DNA of 64,000 nucleotides, from NCBI GenBank assembly GCA_004297625.1, contig SCTY01000040.1, forward strand, positions 1 to 64,000. Direction: 5' to 3'. Positions 28,344 through 40,440 of this stretch are shown in pieces (the first letter of the stretch is position 1; each line of letters opens with the position of its first letter). This stretch comes from Betaproteobacteria bacterium. GTDB taxonomy: Bacteria; Pseudomonadota; Gammaproteobacteria; Burkholderiales; SG8-39. The notes under the pieces were generated by a model. That model ran no database searches, was not told where the DNA came from, and worked only from the letters and a program-made list of their open reading frames with translations. Position numbers and translations under genes: made by a program.

Positions 28344-29749
28344 TACCGCTCTCCTTTGAGTATTTTCTTCGCCAGCTCTTTGCCGAGCTCGACGCCCCAC
28401 TGGTCGAAGCTGTTGATATTCCAGATCACGCCCTGCGTGAACACCTTGTGCTCGTAGAGGGCGATCAGCCGGCCGAGATTGCGCGCAGTCAATTCTTCGA
28501 AAAACAGCATGCTCGAAGGCCGGTTGCCCGGGTACTGCCGGTAAGCGGGCAGGGCGGGTGCCTCCGTGCCAAAGGCAAGCGCGTCCGCTTGCGCGCAGCA
28601 GTTGGCAGAGAGGGTTTTTTCAAGATTCAAGTCTATAAAGTCGCAAGGAACCGTCTGCGTGCCCTGGTGGAGCAGCTGGTGGAACGAGTGCTGGCTCACC
28701 GTGCCTTCGGCGCCCCAGAGCACCGGCGCGGTGGCGTAGTCGACGGCGCCGTGCTCGCGGTCGACGCGCTTGCCGTTCGACTCCATCTCGAGCTGCTGCA
28801 GGTACGCGGGCAGCAGACGCAGCGCGTTCGAGTACGGCAGCACCGCGTGCGTCGCCGCGCCGAGGAAGTTCGTGTTCCAGACGCCGATGAGCGCCATCAG
28901 CACGGGCACGTTCTTCTCGAGGGGAGCGGCCGCGAAGTGCTCGTCGGTGTCGCGCGCGCCGCCGAGGAAATCCTCGAAGCCGTCGGGCCCGATCGCGCAC
29001 ATGGCGGCGAATCCCGCCGCCGACCACACCGAGAAGCGCCCGCCGACCCAGTCCCACATCGGCAGGATTTCATCGGCGCCGAACTTCTTCGCCGCCTCGA
29101 CATTCGACGTGACCGCGAAGAAGTGCTTGCCGCCCCAACGCTTGGCCGCCTCGGCGTTCGCCATCGTCTCCTGCGTGGTAAAGGTCTTCGAGGCGACGAC
29201 GAAGAGCGTGCTGTCCGGCTGCGCGCCTTCGAGCGCGCGCTCCAGGTCGCGCCGATCGACGTTCGCCGCGAAGCGCACGTCGAGCCTCCCGTCGCCGAGC
29301 GCGTCGGCGACAAGCCGCGGGCCGAGGTCCGAGCCGCCGGTGCCGAGGTTGACCACGCGCCTGAAACGTTTTTGATTACGTAGCTCGGAAACCAGAACCT
29401 TCATGCGACTCAACGTTTCGCGCACCTCGGCGGGCGCATCGGCAGCGCGCAGTGCGGTATGCCAGGCCGCGCGGTCCTCGGTGTCGTTGATGCGCTTGCC
29501 GGCGAGCAGCGCCTCGCGCCATTCGTAGAAGCCGCGCTCCTGCGCGAGATGCGCGAGCAGGCGCAGCGTCATCGCCCCGAGGCGCTGGCGCGAGTAGTCG
29601 TAGCGCAGGCCCGGCCCTTCGGCGATGAACTGCACGCTGCGCGCCACGTCGTTGGCGAAGAGATCGCGCAGGTGCACGCTGCGCCAGCTCTCGGCGTGCA
29701 CGGCGAGCTGGCCCCAGGCTTTGCACTGCGTGGGAGAAAGGGTGTTCAT
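28343..29749 (-). CDS. pgi: Glucose-6-phosphate isomerase
   Basis: A 468-residue isomerase converting glucose-6-phosphate and fructose-6-phosphate. Motifs are VVNLGTGGSDLGPRLV (sugar-phosphate loop), VASKTFTTQETMANA, GGRFSVWSAAG and QLLHQGTQTVPCDF with NINSFDQWGVELGK, the family signature. It is shorter than the 549-residue enterobacterial enzyme, mainly at the N-terminus, which opens at MNTLSPTQCKAWGQL. ATG 29749 overlaps the ArnT-like gene's stop by four bases. Confidence 0.95.
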   Translation of the reverse strand: MNTLSPTQCKAWGQLAVHAESWRSVHLRDLFANDVARSVQFIAEGPGLRYDYSRQRLGAMTLRLLAHLAQERGFYEWREALLAGKRINDTEDRAAWHTALRAADAPAEVRETLSRMKVLVSELRNQKRFRRVVNLGTGGSDLGPRLVADALGDGRLDVRFAANVDRRDLERALEGAQPDSTLFVVASKTFTTQETMANAEAAKRWGGKHFFAVTSNVEAAKKFGADEILPMWDWVGGRFSVWSAAGFAAMCAIGPDGFEDFLGGARDTDEHFAAAPLEKNVPVLMALIGVWNTNFLGAATHAVLPYSNALRLLPAYLQQLEMESNGKRVDREHGAVDYATAPVLWGAEGTVSQHSFHQLLHQGTQTVPCDFIDLNLEKTLSANCCAQADALAFGTEAPALPAYRQYPGNRPSSMLFFEELTARNLGRLIALYEHKVFTQGVIWNINSFDQWGVELGKELAKKILKGER

Positions 29750-31359
29750 TTATTCAGGCGGTAAAGGCGGTAGCGCTCGGACTTGTCGCCCGGGCGGCCG
29801 ACATCGGCGAGCTTGGTCCAGCCGCGCCCCGGGGCGTCGAACTCGTGCTGCGGGCTGCCTTGCACGAGGAGCAGCGGACACGCGTCGGGGTGGGCGATGT
29901 CGAACGGCAGCGGGCGTATCCCGGCATGGTAGTCGAGCGCCGCGGCCTGGGGCAGGCCAAGGCCGCGCTGCGCGATGCAGGCCGCGCCCACCGGAATCTT
30001 GGAGCGCAGCTGCAGCGCCACCGCGCGGTAGCTCTTCTGGAAGTCCGCCCACGGCATCCACAGCATGGCGAAGGCGCCCCACAGCAGCACGATGCCGGCC
30101 GCCCAGCGCGCCACGCTGCGCGTCGGCGAGTAGACGGTGAAGAACATGAGCCCGAGCCAGATCACGGTGAGGCCGAGCGCGACCAGGAAAAAGACGGGCT
30201 GGAACTCCGGCACGAAGCCCGGCGCCGCGCGCGCGAAGTTGTGCGCCACGCGCGGCGGCACGCCGGTCATCATGGCGACGTAGCCCAGCCACACCAGCCC
30301 GCCGAAGAACGCGAAGGTGATGAGCCCGAACCAGTCGAGCGCGCCGGCGGCGCCGCGGCGCAGCGTCGGCAGCCCCTGCGCGGCGAGGAGCGCGAGCGGC
30401 GCGAGCATCGGAACGAGCGTCACGCTCTGCGCGTCGCTCCAGACCGGGAAGCCGGCGAGCATGAGAAGCACCGCGAGCGTCGGCACGAAAAGGCGCGGGT
30501 CGCTCCAGCGCCGGCGCAGCGACCACAGGGTCCAGAGGGCGAGCGGCCAGGCCGGCCAGGCGAACCAGCTCGCCGCCACCAGGAAGTAGCGCAGGCCCGC
30601 TCCGAAGCCGCCGCGCGGCTGGGAGTTTGCGCTCCACCAGAGCGCAAACAGCTCCTCCGAGCGGCTGCCGAGCGCGAACGGCCAGAGCGCGGCCATCACG
30701 CCGGCAATGAGAAGCGCGATCGCAAGAAACAGCACGCCGCCGCGCGTGCGCCACTCGGGGCAGGCGAAATGCGCGGCCAGCACGGCGATAAAGAGCGCCG
30801 TCGGTGCGACCCAGGTCGAAGCGAGATACGCGGCGCCGAGCGCAAGCCCGAAGGCGATGCCCGCGCCGAGCGGATGGCTCGCCGTGCGCGGCAGCGCGGC
30901 GAGAGCGCCGCACAGCGCCGCCAGCATCGCGAGCTCGGGCACGGCCTCGTGCGCGTGCACCATGAGGCCGACCGAGCCCAGCAGCAGGAGCAGGGCGGCG
31001 GCCGCGGTGGCGCGGTCGGTCCAGCGGCTCGCGGCGCGGTAGATGAGCAGGAAGGCGGCCAGCACGAACGCGCCGCTCGCAAGGCGCGCGGCCGCGTGGA
31101 GCTCGAGAACCGGTTGCAGCGCCTTGCCGAAAGCGAGCGCGACCCAGTGGTAGAGCGGCGGGTCGTACAGCCAGACCGTGCCGCCGACGCGCGGCACGAT
31201 GTACTCGCCGCTGCGCGCCATCTCGGTCACGATTCCCAGGCCGAGCGCGTCCTGGGACTTCCACAGGTCGTGGCCGGCGAGCCCCGGCAGGGCGAACGCC
31301 AGCGCTAGCAGCGCGAGCGCCGCGGGTCGGGGCGGCAGAGTGAGGCGGGGGAGCATCAC
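29746..31359 (-). CDS. ArnT-like membrane glycosyltransferase (GT-C, PMT family)
   Basis: A 537-residue polytopic membrane protein with about a dozen hydrophobic segments. The first periplasmic loop holds the GT-C acid motif region (GLAGHDLWKSQDALGLGIVTEMARSGEYIVPRVGGTVWLYDPPLYHW split by the first helix), as in ArnT/PMT enzymes that use polyprenyl-phosphate sugars. A soluble-looking C-terminal region follows from about residue 440. The acceptor (lipid A, protein or other) cannot be told. It precedes pgi in one transcript. Confidence 0.75.
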   Translation of the reverse strand: MMLPRLTLPPRPAALALLALAFALPGLAGHDLWKSQDALGLGIVTEMARSGEYIVPRVGGTVWLYDPPLYHWVALAFGKALQPVLELHAAARLASGAFVLAAFLLIYRAASRWTDRATAAAALLLLLGSVGLMVHAHEAVPELAMLAALCGALAALPRTASHPLGAGIAFGLALGAAYLASTWVAPTALFIAVLAAHFACPEWRTRGGVLFLAIALLIAGVMAALWPFALGSRSEELFALWWSANSQPRGGFGAGLRYFLVAASWFAWPAWPLALWTLWSLRRRWSDPRLFVPTLAVLLMLAGFPVWSDAQSVTLVPMLAPLALLAAQGLPTLRRGAAGALDWFGLITFAFFGGLVWLGYVAMMTGVPPRVAHNFARAAPGFVPEFQPVFFLVALGLTVIWLGLMFFTVYSPTRSVARWAAGIVLLWGAFAMLWMPWADFQKSYRAVALQLRSKIPVGAACIAQRGLGLPQAAALDYHAGIRPLPFDIAHPDACPLLLVQGSPQHEFDAPGRGWTKLADVGRPGDKSERYRLYRLNK

Positions 31360-31369
31360 CCCCGCGGGC

Positions 31370-31642
31370 CTATTCGGCCTTCTTGTCGGTCGTCTTCTTG
31401 GTGTAGCGGCGCTTGAATTTCTCTACGCGCCCGGCCGTGTCGACGATCTTCTGCTTGCCGGTGTAGTACGAGTGGGACTCGGAAGACACTTCGAGCTTGA
31501 CCACGGGGTATTCCTTGCCGTCGGTCCACTTCATCGTCTCGCGGCCCTTGGTGTCGATCGCCGAGCGGGTGAGGAAGCCGTGATTCGCGCTGGTATCGAA
31601 GAAGATCACCGGCTTGTATTCGGGGTGGATTCCGGGTTTCAT
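31370..31642 (-). CDS. rpmE2: 50S ribosomal protein L31 type B
   Basis: A 90-residue L31. The zinc-binding cysteines of type A are absent: the segment reads [20 protein letters not shown], and the C-terminal extension [18 protein letters not shown] is that of type B. Type B paralogues often replace the zinc form when zinc is scarce and are then Zur-controlled. Whether this genome also has a type A copy is not visible. It ends 10 bases before the ArnT-like start. Confidence 0.95.
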   Translation of the reverse strand: MKPGIHPEYKPVIFFDTSANHGFLTRSAIDTKGRETMKWTDGKEYPVVKLEVSSESHSYYTGKQKIVDTAGRVEKFKRRYTKKTTDKKAE

Positions 31643-31714
31643 GTGCTGAGGTCCTGGTGCAGCCGCTGAAAGGGCCCGAATTATAAAGGAAAAACGCGGA
31701 CCGAGCCGGCCCTG

Positions 31715-31815
31715 GACCCCCTGATAAGGGGGTCGTGAGCCGAAGGCGAACGGGGGTTGAGTTTGCGAAAACCCCCCGCTCGCAAAAAGCGCTCGCTCCC
31801 CCCTTGTCAGGGGGG
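31715..31815. repeat. C/G-run repeat element, copy 1
   Basis: Two short hairpins built of C5-6 and G5-6 runs (31715-31734 and about 31797-31815) flank GTGAGCCGAAGGCGAACGGGGG and CCCCCCGCTCGCAAAAAGCG. The same units recur at 38262-38303, 38564-38605, 50192-50290 and 53999-54060. This copy lies between rpmE2 and the DUF58 gene and could also end transcription from upstream genes. Confidence 0.75.
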
Positions 31816-31816
31816 C

Positions 31817-33120
31817 TCAGAGACGTCCTTCGCGCTTCAACTCCAGATATCGATTGACTAACGTGATCGGCAGCCGCTCGGGCTCGACGTCGAGCGCCAT
31901 GACACCGGCCGCGCCGATGCGCCGGAAGACCCGCTCGCGCATGGCGAGGTATTCGGCCGCCGCGGCATGGGTCACGGCGCGGTCGAAGCTGTCGACCCGC
32001 GCCGAGAGCGCGCGGCCGAGGATCGCCTCGCGCAGCGAGGCGAGCACCACGAGATGGCGCGTGCCGAGGAGCTTCAACGCCGGCAGCAGCGTCTCGTCGT
32101 CCTCGTCGCGCAGGTTGGTGAGCAGGATGACGAGCGCGCGGCGGCGCATGCGGCGCATCACGTCCCGCGCCGCGCGGTCGTAGTCCGGCACCGCGAGCGT
32201 GGGCTCGATGTCGTAGACGCTGTTCAGCAGCGCGTGCACCGCGGCCACGGACTTGCGCGGCTCGAGATAGCGCTGCACGCCCCCCATGGTGAGCATGCCC
32301 ACCGCGTCGCCCTGGCGCAGCGCCACGTGGGCGAGGAGCAGCGCCGCGTTCAGCGTGTGGTCGAAGTGCGAAAGGTCGTCGTCCTTCGACGCCATGCGCC
32401 GGCCGCAGTCGATGACGAGCAGCAGGCGCTGGTCCTTTTCCTCCTCGTACTCGCGCGCGATGAGCCGCGCGGTGCGCGCGGTCGCCTTCCAGTCGATGGC
32501 GCGCTGCGGATCACCCTGGCGGTATTCGCGCAGCTGGTGGAATTCCATGCCCTCGCCGCGCCGGCGCACCTGCAGCACGCCGATCTGCGAGAGCCGGTTG
32601 TCGGTCGCAAGCAGCGTGTACTTGGCGAGCGCCTGGAAGTTGGGATAAACGCGCACCGCCGCGGGTTCACCCGACATTCTTGTAACGGTCCAGAGCTGGA
32701 GCGGGGAATAAATCCTGATTTCGGTCTTCTCGAAGCGCGCCTCGCCGCGCGCGACGGGGCGGACGTGGTAGCGCAACTCGATCCAGCCGTCAGGGGCGAG
32801 TTCGAGAGAGTGAGGCAAACCCTCGGACTCGAAGCTCGCCGGGTGATGATCGTGCGCTTCGCAGCGCAGGCGCCGGGCCGAGCGATTGGCGATGCGCAGC
32901 ACTACCTCGGTATGCACGCCGAGCGCGAGAGAAGCCGGCACCCGGCGCGCCACCGCCGGCGTCGGAAGGCGCAAGCCCAGCACGCCGTCGATCAAAGCGA
33001 CCGGCACGGCCGCGGCGGCAAGCGCGACCCAGGCGGCATGGAAGCCCCAGGTCGAGACGCCGAGCGCCGCGGCGAGCAGCACGACGCCGACCCACAGCAG
33101 CCGCGTCGAAGGAATGATCA

Positions 33121-33121
<1 letters not shown>
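31817..33121 (-). CDS. DUF58 domain protein (MoxR-associated)
   Basis: A 434-residue protein from ATG 33121, which shares one base with the moxR-type gene's stop. Two N-terminal helices (LLWVGVVLLAAALGVSTWGF and AAWVALAAAAVPVAL) anchor it. The DUF58 core is REYRQGDPQRAIDWKATART, followed by a VWA-like part with LLLVIDCGRRM. DUF58 proteins always travel with MoxR ATPases and are thought to be substrates or partners in envelope or complex maturation. It is the last gene in the six-gene operon. Confidence 0.88.
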
Positions 33122-34085
<964 letters not shown>

Positions 34086-34089
<4 letters not shown>

Positions 34090-35198
34090 CGATGGCCTCT
34101 TTCCAATGCGCGGTGCACGCACTGCGCGGTATGCATGAGGGGGATGAATTCGAGGCTGCTCACCGTGTCGGCGGCGCGCATGAAGCGCTCCGCTTCGGCC
34201 GTCGAAATGCCGACGAGCGCGGCCAGGCGCGCGGCGCGCTGCGCCGGCGTATCGGTCGCAAGCTCGGGATGAGCGCGCGTCACCCGGCGCAGCGCCGCAT
34301 CGCGCGCCGCGCTCACGAGCCGCGCCCGCAGGCCGCGCGCCCAGTAATAGCGGCCGCTCGCGCGCAGGTGGTCGAGCAGCCGCCGGCGCGCCGGCGGCGC
34401 GTCGGGCGCGACCGGGCCGAAGCGCGGGCCGACGTGCCATAGCCACAGCGCGAGGAGCGCCGCGCCGGCCGCGAGCACCGGCGCGGCGTGCTCCTTGAGG
34501 AAGCTCCACAGCGAAAGCCGCTCCGGGCGCAGATAGACGCCCATTTCCCTGGCCGGCGTGAAATCGAGCAGCTCCCAGAAAAACGCGGCGTTGTCGTTCG
34601 CGCCGATGAACGCGTTGCGCGCGAATTGCAGGCTCGACGCCACGGTCACCATGCCCCTGCCGCGCTGGAACACGGCGAGCTTCACGGTCTCGTGGGTGCC
34701 CGCGCGCAGGAGCAGCGGCCCGGCCGGCGGCTGCAGCGCCATGGCGTCGTGGAAGGAGACGTTGAGCCGCTCGCCTCCGGGCATCTCGACCGCGAGCGGC
34801 TTCGGCAGGCGCGGCGCCGGGGTGCGCCGCACCGACAGGCGGTCGAAGAGCGGATCCGGCACGCCGGCAAGCTCGGCTTCGGCGATGAGGTGCCCGCCCG
34901 CCTCGGCCCAGGAGACCAGCTCGCGGATGCGGAGCGGATCGAGCGCCTGCCTGCGGTTGGGCAGGACGAGCACTGCGCCGGCGGGAAGCGAATCGAGCTC
35001 GGGAAACGCGCGCAGCTGGCGCGCGGGCAATCCCATGCGCCCGGCGAAGCGCTCGGCGGCGAGGAACGGATTGCGGCGCGCCTCGCCGCTGGGACCGACC
35101 CAATCTTTCGCCAGCACCCGCTCGTAGGCGGAGAAGAACCAGACGACGCCGAGCACCGCGAGCGCCGCGATGCCGGCGGGCAGGACCCAGGGCCTCAC
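34086..35198 (-). CDS. DUF4350 domain membrane protein
   Basis: A 370-residue protein from GTG 35198 (overlap with the DUF4129 gene's stop). An N-terminal helix (WVLPAGIAALAVLGVVWFF) is followed by the DUF4350 domain, with LVLPNRRQALDPLRIRELVSWAEAGGHLI, a glutamine-amidotransferase-like fold without an apparent catalytic cysteine. A second helix (APVLAAGAALLALWLWHVGP) precedes a cytoplasmic C-terminal domain. It belongs to the MoxR operon type with DUF58 and DUF4129. Confidence 0.82.
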
Positions 35199-36604
35199 GC
35201 GAAAGCCTCTCGGTAGCCCTCGGCCAGCTCTACCACTTGTTCCTTCGAAATGTCCCGTTTGGCGTAAGCGCAGCGCCGCCATGCATCGACCAGGGCGGCG
35301 AAGTAGGGCATGCCGGCTAGATTCATCGCTTCGCCCTCGGTATGACTCGCAAGGAGCTGCACGTTGCGCCGGTGCACGAGCTCCGAGAGCGCTCCCCGGT
35401 AGAGCAGGCTCAGCGCCTCGCGCGGCCGGCCTTCGCGCGCGAGCGCCGCCGCCGCGCCGGCGACATTCGCGGGCAGCGTTTCGGGAGCGAGCTCCATGCC
35501 GAAGAGCGCCGGCGGCGGCTGATACGCGTCCGCCTTCGGCGCTGCGATGCGCGGCAACAGGCGCCGCGCCCACCATAGCGCGTAGGCGAGCGCTGCAGCG
35601 GCCGCCACCCACAAGAGCACCTCGGCCGCCTTGGCGAGCGCATAGCCTATGCCGCGCAGCCGCCAGTCGGGCGGCTCTTCGCGCGGGGCGCTCTTGTCGC
35701 GCGCCTGCCAGCGCATCGTCTCCTGGAAATGGCCGAACTCGGGCGCTTTCAGGACTTCGGCGATTTCCGTCTTGGGATTCTTGTCTTGTGCTTCAACCGG
35801 ACCCGGAAAAGCAAAGGCGAACGTACAAATCAAAACCAGCGCCGCTGCGGCATGCCGCTCGGCGATGCGGCGCAGCGCGACCTCGATGTCCCAGCCCTCG
35901 AGCAGCGTGCGGCGGTTGAGGTACAGCCCGAAGCCCGCGGCGACATAGAAAGGCTCGAGGAGGAGGATCACCGCCACGTAGACGAGCGCGTCCTCCACCG
36001 AGGCGAGCCGCGTCGCTTCGAACAGGCCGAGGAAAGATTCCTCGGAGCTCTGCGCGCGCTCGAGCTGCGCCGGAAGCAGCAGCCCGGTGAGCGCGCCCGC
36101 GGACCAGAGAAGCACGGCCTCGAAATGCAGCCAGACGACGGTGAGCCACACCGCCGTGCCGCGCGCGCGCCGGCCGAGCAGCGCGCGGCGGGCGCGCGCC
36201 TCGCGGCCGCGGCTTCCTTCGAGCTGCACGACCGGCAGGTTGAACGAGCGCGCCAGGTCGAAGCGATGCAGCGTGAGCGCCGGCAAGAGGCCGGTGCCGA
36301 GCCACTCGCGCGCCGAGCGCAGCACCGTGCGCGCAGCCGGCGCGTCGCCGAACACCGCGCGCGAAAGCACGTGCAACACCACGCGGTCGTACAGCGGCTC
36401 GAGCCACCACAGGACGAGGATCGCGAACCAGATCGCATCGGCGAGCCAGCCCGCGAAGATGAGCGCCGCGGCGAGAGGCAGCATGACCGCCGCGTGCGCC
36501 GCGTAGGCCGGGCGCCACCAGCGCTGCATCATGGCGAGGCCGAGATCGGTCGCCTCCCACGGCGTGCGCCGCCGCAGGGTGACCGCGATGTCAGCGGGCT
36601 GCAC
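35195..36604 (-). CDS. DUF4129 domain membrane protein
   Basis: A 469-residue protein. The GTG at 36604 gives MQPADIAVTLRRRTPWEATDLG, a plausible family start; the alternative longer frame lacks support. Several helices lie in residues 30-290; the C-terminal DUF4129 domain has PETLPANVAGAAAALAREGRPREALSLLYRGAL and a transglutaminase-like accessory fold. It overlaps the SpoIIM-like gene by 14 bases. Its role is unknown; it is part of the MoxR membrane module. Confidence 0.8.
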   Translation of the reverse strand: MQPADIAVTLRRRTPWEATDLGLAMMQRWWRPAYAAHAAVMLPLAAALIFAGWLADAIWFAILVLWWLEPLYDRVVLHVLSRAVFGDAPAARTVLRSAREWLGTGLLPALTLHRFDLARSFNLPVVQLEGSRGREARARRALLGRRARGTAVWLTVVWLHFEAVLLWSAGALTGLLLPAQLERAQSSEESFLGLFEATRLASVEDALVYVAVILLLEPFYVAAGFGLYLNRRTLLEGWDIEVALRRIAERHAAAALVLICTFAFAFPGPVEAQDKNPKTEIAEVLKAPEFGHFQETMRWQARDKSAPREEPPDWRLRGIGYALAKAAEVLLWVAAAAALAYALWWARRLLPRIAAPKADAYQPPPALFGMELAPETLPANVAGAAAALAREGRPREALSLLYRGALSELVHRRNVQLLASHTEGEAMNLAGMPYFAALVDAWRRCAYAKRDISKEQVVELAEGYREAFA

Positions 36605-37544
36605 GCGCGCGTCCCGCGAAAGCGAAGTACAGCCCGAGAACCGTCCAGCCGGCGATGCCGGCACCGATCTTCACGCCGAAGGGGATGTTGGTAAGCGGCG
36701 ACCAGAACGCCTCGATGAAGGCGGCGGCGAGAAACATGAGCGCCGACCCATACATGATGCGCACGGCGGGCTTCGCCGCCATGACGAGCGCCGCGCGCCG
36801 GCTGCGGTTGCCGGGAGCGATGACCGCAAGCCCGAGGCGCAGCCCCGCCGTGCCCGAGAGCACGATCGCGAGGAGCTCGAGCGAGGAATGGCCGGCGACG
36901 AAGGACCAGAACGTTTGCGCATAGCCGATCTCGGTGAGATAGCCCGCCACCGCGCCGATGACGACGCCGTTCGAGGCGAGAAACCACACCGAGCCCACGC
37001 CGGCGGCGAGTCCGCCGGCGAACGTCTGGAAGCCGATGCGCACGTTGTTCCAGATGTAGAAGCCGAACATCAGCAGGCTGGTATCGGCCTCGCGCATGCC
37101 GATGCGGCGCGCGGAGGGGTCGTACATCTCGTTGAAGCGCGCGATCTGCTCGGGCGAGAGCAGGTAATGCACGAAGTCCGGAAAGAGCTGCAGCACGCCG
37201 ATCAGCGCCGCGAGCGGGCCGAAGAAGAGCAGCGCCGCCGCGGCCGCGAGGCGCCATTCGCCGCGCACCAGCGCGGGAAATCCGGCCACGATGAATTCCC
37301 ATACGCGCTGCGACTGGCGGCTGCGGTTGCGGTACAGCGCATGATGGCCGCGCAGCGCGAGGCGGTTCAGCCGGTCGACGAGCGCCGGGCTGTACTGCCG
37401 GTCGGCGGCGAGCGCGAGGCTCTGGCACAGGCGCCGGTAGCGCGCGGGCAGCTCGGCCGGGTCGAACGCGCGCTCGCGCTCGAGGAACTCCTCGAACTCG
37501 TCCCATTCCCGGGCATGCGCGCGCTCGAAGGGCTTCTGCTTCAT
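36591..37544 (-). CDS. Stage II sporulation protein M (SpoIIM)-like membrane protein
   Basis: A 317-residue protein with a soluble N-terminus (MKQKPFERAHAREWDEFEEFLE, conserved in the family) and about six membrane helices. FGFYIWNNVRIGFQTFAGGLAAGVGS and VAGHSSLELLAIVLSGTAGLRLG match the SpoIIM/DUF95 pattern. The organism is not a spore former; in proteobacteria this family is a standard member of the RDD-MoxR operon. It overlaps the RDD gene by four bases. Confidence 0.87.
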   Translation of the reverse strand: MKQKPFERAHAREWDEFEEFLERERAFDPAELPARYRRLCQSLALAADRQYSPALVDRLNRLALRGHHALYRNRSRQSQRVWEFIVAGFPALVRGEWRLAAAAALLFFGPLAALIGVLQLFPDFVHYLLSPEQIARFNEMYDPSARRIGMREADTSLLMFGFYIWNNVRIGFQTFAGGLAAGVGSVWFLASNGVVIGAVAGYLTEIGYAQTFWSFVAGHSSLELLAIVLSGTAGLRLGLAVIAPGNRSRRAALVMAAKPAVRIMYGSALMFLAAAFIEAFWSPLTNIPFGVKIGAGIAGWTVLGLYFAFAGRARAAR

Positions 37545-38227
37545 TGACGCCCGGCGATGTAGTTCGCCATGCCGAGCAGGCGCGCGGCCGCCCGCTCGCC
37601 GGAGAGCTGCCCGACGAGCGGCGTGGGAAGCTCGGCGAGCTCTTCGAGGCGCGCGCGCGTAAGGCTCTCGGAGCGCTCCGCGAGCTCGAGCAGCGCGCGC
37701 TGGTCCTCGAGATCGAGGTCGACCGGCGGCGCGACCGGCGGCGCGGCCGGCATGTCCTTCGCCTTTTCGGCCCTGTCGTACTGGTGAACCACGACGGTCC
37801 CCGCGGCGAGATCGCCGAGGCGCTTGAAGTCGCGGTTGGAGAGCATCGCGAGCAGCCCGAAGCCGTACAGGAACGGCAGGAAGTCGACCGCGCGCAGGAG
37901 ATTGCGCGTCAGCGCCGCCGCCCAGCGCACCGGCGTGCCGTCGTCGTTCAGGACCGCGAGGCCCATCGCGCGCTTGCCCGGGGTCTGGCCGCGCCAGGCC
38001 GCCTCGAACCAGGCGGGCAGCAGCCATTCGACGAAGAACGCGGTGAGCAGCACCACGCCCCAGCCGGCCTGGCCGAACTGCGCGGCGACGGTCATGACGG
38101 CGAGCACGATTCCGGCGCGGATGGCGAGGTCGATCGCCCACGCCATGGCGCGCGGAACGGCGCCCGCTAGATGCAGCGTGAGCTCGATGCCTTCGGGTGT
38201 CGCGACTCGACGCGTGGTGTCGAGCAT
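37541..38227 (-). CDS. RDD family membrane protein
   Basis: A 228-residue protein, the first gene of the six-gene operon; the start at ATG 38227 (MLDTTRRVATPEGIELTLHLAG) is the usual one. The RDD domain shows RAMAWAIDLAIRAGIV with the Arg/Asp pair, and GQTPGKRAMGLAVLNDDG. The C-terminal 70 residues are soluble. RDD proteins are small membrane proteins, some with Na+/H+ antiport activity; here the operon context points to the MoxR membrane system. Confidence 0.88.
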   Translation of the reverse strand: MLDTTRRVATPEGIELTLHLAGAVPRAMAWAIDLAIRAGIVLAVMTVAAQFGQAGWGVVLLTAFFVEWLLPAWFEAAWRGQTPGKRAMGLAVLNDDGTPVRWAAALTRNLLRAVDFLPFLYGFGLLAMLSNRDFKRLGDLAAGTVVVHQYDRAEKAKDMPAAPPVAPPVDLDLEDQRALLELAERSESLTRARLEELAELPTPLVGQLSGERAAARLLGMANYIAGRQ

Positions 38228-38261
38228 TTCTTCTATCCCCTCCCAGGCACCGATTCTAATT

Positions 38262-38303
38262 GACCCCCTGACAAGGGGTCGCGAGCGAAGCGAGCGGGGG
38301 GTT
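38262..38303. repeat. C/G-run repeat element, copy 2
   Basis: Contains GACCCCCTGACAAGGGGTC hairpin followed by GCGAGCGAAGCGAGCGGGGGGTT. It lies between the RDD gene and the DUF559 remnant and faces copy 3 on the other side of that remnant. Confidence 0.75.
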
Positions 38304-38340
38304 CTGGTAAGCCGAGAGGCGTCCGCCGCGTTGTCGGGTA

Positions 38341-38563
38341 ATGGCAGCAAAGCGCAATTTCATCGCGTACCGCCGAGATCTGAAGGCGCCCTCGCGGACG
38401 TTACGACGAGACCCGACTCCGGCGGAACGCAAGCTCTGAACTGCGCACCGCCGATCTGCAGGCTGAAGGGCTACGCGTAATTCGCTTTACGAATACGGAA
38501 GTAATGCAGAATTTCGACGCGGTATGCGAGCAGATCCTTGCTGCACTACGCGATAAACCCTAA
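38341..38563 (+). pseudogene. DUF559 (Vsr-like endonuclease) gene with internal deletion
   Basis: The first part, from ATG 38341, reads MAAKRNFIAYRRDLKAPSRT then LRRDPTPAERKL and stops at TGA 38437, matching the DUF559 N-terminus. From 38441, in the +1 frame, RTADLQAEGLRVIRFTNTEV and EQILAALRDKP match the family C-terminus, ending at TAA 38561. The catalytic middle (about 60-70 residues, with the D-x-D core) is missing. It is bounded on both sides by the C/G-run repeat (copies 2 and 3). No function is expected from this copy. Confidence 0.7.
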
Positions 38564-38605
38564 CCCCCCGTTCGCCTTCGGCTCACGCCCCCCTTAACAG
38601 GGGGG
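38564..38605. repeat. C/G-run repeat element, copy 3
   Basis: CCCCCCGTTCGCCTTCGGCT followed by the hairpin of C and G runs around TTAACA. It begins right after the DUF559 remnant's last stop and ends 7 bases from the rho stop codon; it could stop transcription of rho on the minus strand. Confidence 0.75.
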
Positions 38606-38612
38606 CAAAAAC

Positions 38613-39872
<1,260 letters not shown>

Positions 39873-40077
39873 AGGAATCGCAACCGGTCCTCCGTTGGCC
39901 GGCGGGGACGCCGACTCGGGACCTGTGGGTGGACGAACTGCTTCCGGCTGGGCCGCTGGTGACCTGCTCATTGTCGGGAAATGCGCCTCGAACTTCGGCG
40001 CGGGACAACCTTGTTGGGACTCTCCCCGCCCTGGATATGCTTCGGGCGGGGCGCTTACCTAGTCAAGCCTAAAAGCT

Positions 40078-40410
40078 TCAGATGTTGCTGTCAAGAAAAG
40101 CCGTGAGCTGCGATTTGGACAGCGCGCCGACGCGGGTCGCCTCGACGTTGCCGTTCTTGAAGAGCATCAGCGTCGGAATGCCGCGGATGCCGAATTTTGC
40201 CGGCACCTGCTGGTTCTCGTCGACGTTGATCTTGGCGATCTTCAGGCGGCCGTGGTACTCCTTGGCCACTTCGTCGAGGATCGGCGCGATGGACTTGCAC
40301 GGGCCGCACCACTCCGCCCAGTAATCGACCAGCACCGGCGTGTCGGACTTCAGCACTTCGGGCTCGAACGTTTCGTCGGTAACGCGTTGAATCGCAGAAC
40401 TGCTGCTCAT
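40078..40410 (-). CDS. trxA: Thioredoxin 1
   Basis: A 110-residue thioredoxin with the active site WCGPC (residues 34-38) and [14 protein letters not shown], including the cis-proline. It is the main reductant for cytosolic disulfides and for ribonucleotide reductase, whose genes are also in this window. It lies upstream of rho and is divergent from fdxA. Confidence 0.97.
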   Translation of the reverse strand: MSSSSAIQRVTDETFEPEVLKSDTPVLVDYWAEWCGPCKSIAPILDEVAKEYHGRLKIAKINVDENQQVPAKFGIRGIPTLMLFKNGNVEATRVGALSKSQLTAFLDSNI

Positions 40411-40440
40411 GGCTCCTCAAGGGGTGACGGGATCGCCTTT

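Noticed and set aside
31643..31816. CRISPR-like repeats near the L31 gene
   Set aside because: The repeats are irregular C/G hairpins without unique spacers of equal size; they form the dispersed repeat family instead.
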